Source: Dryococelus australis
Taxonomy: Eukaryota > Arthropoda > Insecta > Phasmatodea > Phasmatidae
Reading direction: 5' to 3'
DNA: 64,000 nucleotides
Assembly: GCA_029891345.1 (NCBI GenBank)
Contig: CM056997.1
Location: 220,968,172-221,032,171 of the forward strand
Of this stretch, positions 60,223 through 64,000 are shown in pieces; position 1 is the first letter of the stretch; every line of letters begins with the position of its first letter. A program made the position numbers and the translations under genes. The notes beneath the pieces were generated by a model. That model was not told where the DNA came from, made no database searches, and saw only the letters and a program-made list of their open reading frames with translations.

Positions 60223-60936
60223 TTATGGTTGTAATGTGCAATGGAATGTAACAGTATATATAGCTTTTTTATGTAAACAAATGGAAAATTCTTTGTTTCT
60301 AAAATACATCAGTTTACCATCTTGATCGACAATTGTAACAACTATTTCATCAACATAATTCATTATTACTGGAAGATATATCAATGTATTAGGTTTTTCA
60401 ATTATTTTATATCCTGGAGCCACAGCACACGTGAATTCGGGTATTGTATTTGTCGGATTTCCATTCAAATATGAACCACCTACAGTATTAACATTTATAT
60501 GACATACATTTACGGACAATATATTAACCTATTTTGATCATTCGTGCAATTTATTAGCAGGGTATACTCTCTGTTCATAACTTTAACATATTTGCAATTT
60601 ATTGTCTTTCGAGAAATCGATATCGACATTACTATACATCGCACTAGTTAATGTATTTGGAATTCCACGTAGTAAATGCACACATTCAGGTAATGCCGCT
60701 TTAATGAATATTTCAAGGTCGTCCAACACGTAAGATCCTACCAGTATCACAATCTTGTATATTTTTTCAACAATATTAGGCGTAAATAATTGGTTGTGCA
60801 TATAAATGTTTGGTATGCTGCTGTAAGAAATGACTTCGATTAGACTTATTAGCCATTCTCCATTTAACGCCAATGCAGGGAAATATACTGCACACAATTG
60901 CGATGAATTTCCACTAAACATAGAAGTAATTGACAT
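60223..60936 (-). pseudogene. Penton-like minor capsid protein, two frames
   Basis: The N-terminal half (60936-60583) begins MSITSMFSGNSSQLCAVYFP and includes YSSIPNIYM. After stops at 60583-60520 the C-terminal half (60519-60223) reads GGSYLNGNPTNTIPEFTCAV, APGYKIIEKPNTLIYLPVIM and VTIVDQDGKLMYFRNKEF. The order and motifs match the minor capsid partner found beside double-jelly-roll genes in arthropod elements. By analogy with Polintons this would be the vertex (penton) protein. It lies directly upstream of the capsid gene on the same strand. Two in-frame stops separate the halves, so it is inactive. Confidence 0.75.
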
Positions 60937-60962
60937 ATTACTATTTTGTTTTAGTATTACAA

Positions 60963-61245
60963 TTACTTATATAGCATATCTATAGCCAAAAAACATAAAC
61001 ATAAATGTCCACAATTGATTGTAATTGGTAATTGCTCCATTTTGTAACTATACCTTAATTGCATGTTTTTAAAATAATTAAGTATTTCGATTAGAGGACG
61101 TAAATCGCCAAAAGTTTCGTAATGCAATGATTGATTTATGTTTTTTAATTAATGCAACATAATGCGTTCCTTCATTTTGTTTCGAATCTAAATTAACAAT
61201 CATACATTCACAAAGATTTGGTTTCTTTGGTAAATAGTCTCTCAT
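60963..61245 (-). pseudogene. Adenain-like cysteine protease, one frameshift
   Basis: The frame starts MRDYLPKKPNLCECMIVNLD and carries NEGTHYVALIKK, which holds the catalytic His. After one frameshift near 61110 the next frame reads TFGDLRPLIEILNYF, with the acidic residue of the triad in FGDL. It continues to INCGHLCLCFLAIDMLYK and stop, with the catalytic Cys in GHLCL. About 94 codons remain, shorter than adenovirus-type proteases (about 200 residues), though the H, D and C signatures are all readable. The enzyme family matures virus particles by cleaving capsid precursors. The single frameshift separates His from Asp and Cys. Confidence 0.8.
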
Positions 61246-61339
61246 ATATTCACCTCAGAAATAGGGAATATCCTGTTTAGATACAACAATAGCCTTGTTT
61301 TTTAATGCACATTTTGGAAGACTATTTAAGACTTACTGT

Positions 61340-61884
61340 GTTTTTTTCCACATTTCGAGTTTTTTCATCCTTGTCAAACTTTAAAGGGTTTCGAATACAT
61401 TCCTTTACCTTTTGATTTAACTCCTCTAGTAATTTCCGAAACCCCTCCGAGGATTGATCCAAGAGCTGTTAATGCTGGAAAGGAACGGAATGTTTCCTCC
61501 TTTCCTTGTTTTTCATTTGGTTTTACGTTGTAGGCCCATACATCTTTTCACCTTTGCATGCATAACTTTATCAACAACCCAAGCACCTAGCGTTTAACAT
61601 ACAGATGTAGATGGATTATTCCTTATATTTGCTGCTTTAACGCCTAGAACCATATCTGCTATATGTCTTTCTATCAAATTGTTTGTTCAATAGTAATCTA
61701 TATTATGTTCTTTACAATCATTATCCAGAGAGTTAATTCCTTGATCGTCCCGTGCCAAACGTTTTGCAAGTTTAGTACCTGGTCTGCAATAATTGTATTT
61801 CTATAAATGCAATTCAAATAATAATTTATTAATTAATGTATTCAATACACTGCTTCCTTTTTTGACACGTTTAGTATGAGCCAT
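61340..61884 (-). pseudogene. PLA2-domain capsid protein (parvovirus VP1-like domain), decayed
   Basis: The frame starts MAHTKRVKKGSSVLNTLINK. After an early stop the segment YCRPGTKLAKRLARDDQGIN SLDNDCKEHNIDYY shows the calcium loop (YCxPG) and the active-site helix of the small viral phospholipase A2 domain. The usual catalytic pair His-Asp reads His-Asn, and the loop glycine after YC is Arg. A stop follows at once. A later frame has FPALTALGSILGGVSEITRG, a hydrophobic segment, and then GKGMYSKPF, both typical of the C-terminal part of these proteins. In virus entry this domain modifies membranes. Here the changed residues, two stops and frameshifts exclude function. Confidence 0.8.
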
Positions 61885-62264
61885 TATTTTCAACTGCACA
61901 CGAACATATAGATAGGCCTACATTCATAGTTATATGTTTGTATGTTACATTAGTTTTATATTACTATTTTACATCAATACATTATATGTTACAATATGTT
62001 ATGATATTACGTTACAATACATTACAATAAGTTATGATATTACATTACAATACTTTATATTATTATGTTACAATACATTATGTTAGTACATTATACTATG
62101 TTACAATATGTTATGTTTGTATGTTACAATACATTACATTGTTACATTATATGTTAATAATGTTACATTATTATGTTACAATATGTCACATTGGTATGTT
62201 ACAATACATTACATTAGTATGTTATGATATAATACTAACATTGTGTTTGAACATTACAATAGAA
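61885..62264. promoter_or_regulatory. AT-rich degenerate repeat between the divergent arms
   Basis: The region is composed largely of variants of atgttacaatacattaca with TATA-like runs, and separates the start of the minus arm (ATG at 61884) from that of the plus arm (ATG at 62265). It is the natural place for divergent promoters or a replication-related sequence, but no specific promoter element can be proved. Frames across it are artefacts of the repeat. Confidence 0.45.
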
Positions 62265-62905
62265 ATGAAGGCTATAAAATATAATCTACATCAGCCAGTA
62301 GTTGTAAATATGGAAGAAAACATAATTGAACGGAAACATGGCATTCTTTTACCATCAAATATACATTGTAAATAAGTGGGTCTTCTTTATGTGGAAAAAG
62401 TGTGTTATGTCGCTGTTGGAGCATCCTAATGGAATTAAATTTGAAAACGTGTATGTTTTTTCTATATCAATACAAGAGAAATATCTACTATTAGCGACCA
62501 TTTTGTCGTTAATTGAAGGAATGTGATGTTTCCCTTATACAAATAAAGAAGATATAGTGCCTCCAAATGAAGCATTATCCCATTCCGTATTTACTTTTGA
62601 TAATGTTAGGAGTGAACCGCGGGGTGAAATACAGCAATATTTCAGGTTTGGTCCAGATTCATTCAAACATTGCTTGTTTTTATATATTGCAAAGTTATGC
62701 ACATATACCGAAACATAATTTACATGGTAATGCTAATATGGTAATTGTGTTTAAAATGGATCAAATGAATCTGCAACATATTTACAATGATCATGTTTAA
62801 GGATATGCATTGTTACTGTTGAAAAGAAAAATACAGTTTCGTGGTGATTATACTAATACTTCCTCTACATAAAGGCAGATATAGGCCTAGTTTTGACAGT
62901 TTTTT
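62265..62905 (+). pseudogene. A32-like DNA packaging ATPase, decayed
   Basis: The start MKAIKYNLHQPVVVNMEENI is followed by IIERKHGILLPSN. In a shifted frame comes SGSSLCGKSV (62375-62404), a good Walker A P-loop (GxxxxGKS). The next frame gives LLEHPNGIKFENVYVFS. A Walker B-like FTFDNV lies at 62593-62610 with Asn where the second acidic residue is expected. Then ILQSYAHIPKH and a FKMDQMNLQHIYNDHV segment (to 62800) follow, and a weak RYRPSFDSF end near 62900. These are the features of the FtsK/HerA-type ATPase that packages the genome into capsids. At least three frameshifts occur. The start codon was chosen as the first ATG leading into the conserved frame. Confidence 0.75.
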
Positions 62906-62924
62906 TTCTTCTGGGCGAAAAATA

Positions 62925-63637
62925 ATGAGTATTTCAAAGTTTGGACATAGCGGTATAAAACCTCATTATTACAATTGCTGTTTAACCAAAATCGCGATGG
63001 GAATTGCAATTTGAAAGGGCATGTATTACATAATATGGGTATGGCTGTGAAAGCCAGTGATGTGGTAAATAAACATTACATTTAAGACTTATACACTATT
63101 ATGCAAAACATATTTAAATCTTAATTGAACGATATTTAAGATAAAATTATAAAGTTAGTTGATTTGAATGACAATGTTTATAAAAATACAAGTATATTGC
63201 AAATATTTTAAGCAATATTAGCACTAATTTACAGAGTAATTAATTAGGAATAGAAGAATGTTTATATGGATTTAGTAAGGATTTTAATGATATGAGAAGC
63301 ATAGTTTTTACAACACAACTTACTGAAATGCAAGAAAGTTTTATAGTTGTAATTAATGAAGTGGCAACTGATACTATTACAGAACAACTTGAAACATGAA
63401 TGGAATAAAAAAACACAATATATAAGAGATGAATTAATTAGTAGAAATGTTGGTTTAGTTATGCAAACAGATTTGAGAAAACATAATAATGATTTGGAAA
63501 CACAAATAAATTATTTTATCAATGATTTAAAAGCTAATACTGTAAGTAAATTGGATGCAGTTCTAAGTAAAGTAGACAAGATTGAAAAAGTGCAAACTAA
63601 TCGACCTACTTCAACAATTAGAAAAGCAATGACTTAA
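62925..63637 (+). pseudogene. Fibre-like coiled-coil protein, decayed
   Basis: The frame starts MSISKFGHSGIKPHYYNCCL. In another frame NLKGHVLHNMGMAVKASDVV is followed by NKHYI and a stop, matching the N-x-K-x-h-x-N...D.VNK.Y segment common at the base of phage and virus fibre proteins. The downstream frame (63356-63637) is Asn/Lys/Leu-rich and predicted coiled coil (LRKHNNDLETQINYFINDLK, KLDAVLSKVDKIEKV). It would be a receptor-binding fibre by analogy. That function is inference. Multiple stops lie between the two halves. Confidence 0.55.
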
Positions 63638-63680
63638 TTCATATTTAAATACATTGAATTTAATTTAATATAATCAAAAC

Positions 63681-64000
63681 ATGACTGCCTCTGCATCAGA
63701 ATTACGTAATGTTACATCTGCTGTGAAAGAGGAATATTTACAAGTCAAACGAGCTCATATGGAATGGGATGATTTAGATGAAGAAATATTTAAACCTCTT
63801 TCTAGTAGAATGAATACATTGCATTCTGTTTTGAATAAACCTAAAGAAACATCTTTGGAAATTAAATCGGAAGAAGAACCTTTAACAAAGAAAAAGCAAA
63901 GTCTTTCTCAATCAACATTGTTATTTATCTTAACAAAATTCATCACCACTGCACGATATGACATTTGGTGTTTATCAACATGACAACATCTGGTTCATGG
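63681..64000 (+). pseudogene. Conserved element protein, partial at window end
   Basis: The frame starts MTASASELRNVTSAVKEEYL and runs VKRAHMEWDDLDEEIFKPLS. This acidic, Ser-poor helical N-terminal region recurs in related insect elements after the fibre-like gene. Past 63910 the family-like reading moves to another frame (HDMTFGVYQHDNIWFM at the very end), showing a frameshift. The rest lies beyond 64 kb. Function unknown. Confidence 0.5.

Larger units (their letters stand above)
56641..64000. mobile_element. Decayed Polinton/adintovirus-like endogenous element (incomplete at window edge)
   Basis: Nine degraded genes form two arms diverging from about 61.9-62.24 kb. The gene set is diagnostic of the Polinton/Maverick-adintovirus group: adenain-like protease, double-jelly-roll capsid, penton-like protein, A32-like ATPase, and probable zinc-finger/type-B polymerase. 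A parvovirus-like PLA2 domain protein is an accessory known from adintoviruses. Every gene except possibly short pieces carries stops or frameshifts. The polymerase catalytic domain is absent on the left (cut at about 56.65 kb). No integrase or terminal repeat is visible, and the right end lies beyond 64 kb. Such elements are integrated relatives of dsDNA viruses. The family placement is motif-based. Confidence 0.82.

Noticed and set aside
62034..62264. Tyr/Ile/Thr-rich frame ahead of the ATPase
   Set aside because: It is an artefact of the AT-rich repeat. The plausible ATPase start is the ATG at 62265.

Overview
The window is eukaryotic: AT-rich, gene-poor and full of transposons, SINEs, MITE-like elements and tandem repeats. 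There are no operons, ribosome-binding sites or CRISPR arrays. The only host gene I can support is part of a group F Sox gene (the group of Drosophila Sox15 and vertebrate SOX7/17/18). With the tRNA-derived SINEs and the mobile-element families this points to an insect with a large genome. The SINE 3' ends resemble repeats I associate with stick insects (Phasmatodea), but that placement is inference.

Layout. At 1-13.6 kb on the minus strand are two internal coding exons of SoxF (13631-12789 and 4916-4773), separated by a 7.9-kb intron. That intron holds a 105-bp tandem repeat, a SINE and a 54-bp minisatellite of exactly 15 units. The first half of the HMG box and the 3' end of the gene were not found. 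At 14-27 kb are a fold-back remnant of a mariner/Tc transposase, several satellite-like arrays (77 and 69 bp), MITE-like elements and two SINEs.

At 27.48-35.17 kb is a 7.7-kb DNA transposon with 37-bp terminal inverted repeats and extra copies of a 22-bp subterminal motif. It carries a broken, apparently intron-containing gene on the plus strand. A decayed hAT transposon (minus strand) lies inside its intron. At 35-56 kb are mostly repeats: a 1,017-bp mariner-like element with long inverted repeats, a 930-bp element packed with AATCAGTG motifs, arrays of 41, 36 and 56 bp, more SINEs, and long stretches where I recognise nothing.

At 56.6-64 kb is the most striking region: a decayed endogenous double-stranded DNA virus or virus-like transposon of the Polinton/Maverick-adintovirus type. 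Its two arms diverge from an AT-rich repeat at about 61.9-62.24 kb. The minus arm encodes, in order, a phospholipase-A2-domain capsid protein, an adenain-like cysteine protease, a penton-like minor capsid protein, a double-jelly-roll major capsid protein, a conserved protein of unknown function, and a zinc-finger segment from the start of a probable type-B DNA polymerase, truncated near 56.65 kb. The plus arm encodes an A32-like packaging ATPase, a fibre-like coiled-coil protein and a further conserved protein that runs off the window. Nearly every gene has stops or frameshifts, so this is a fossil, although many catalytic residues can still be read. Homology calls rest on motif recognition by eye; no database search was possible.
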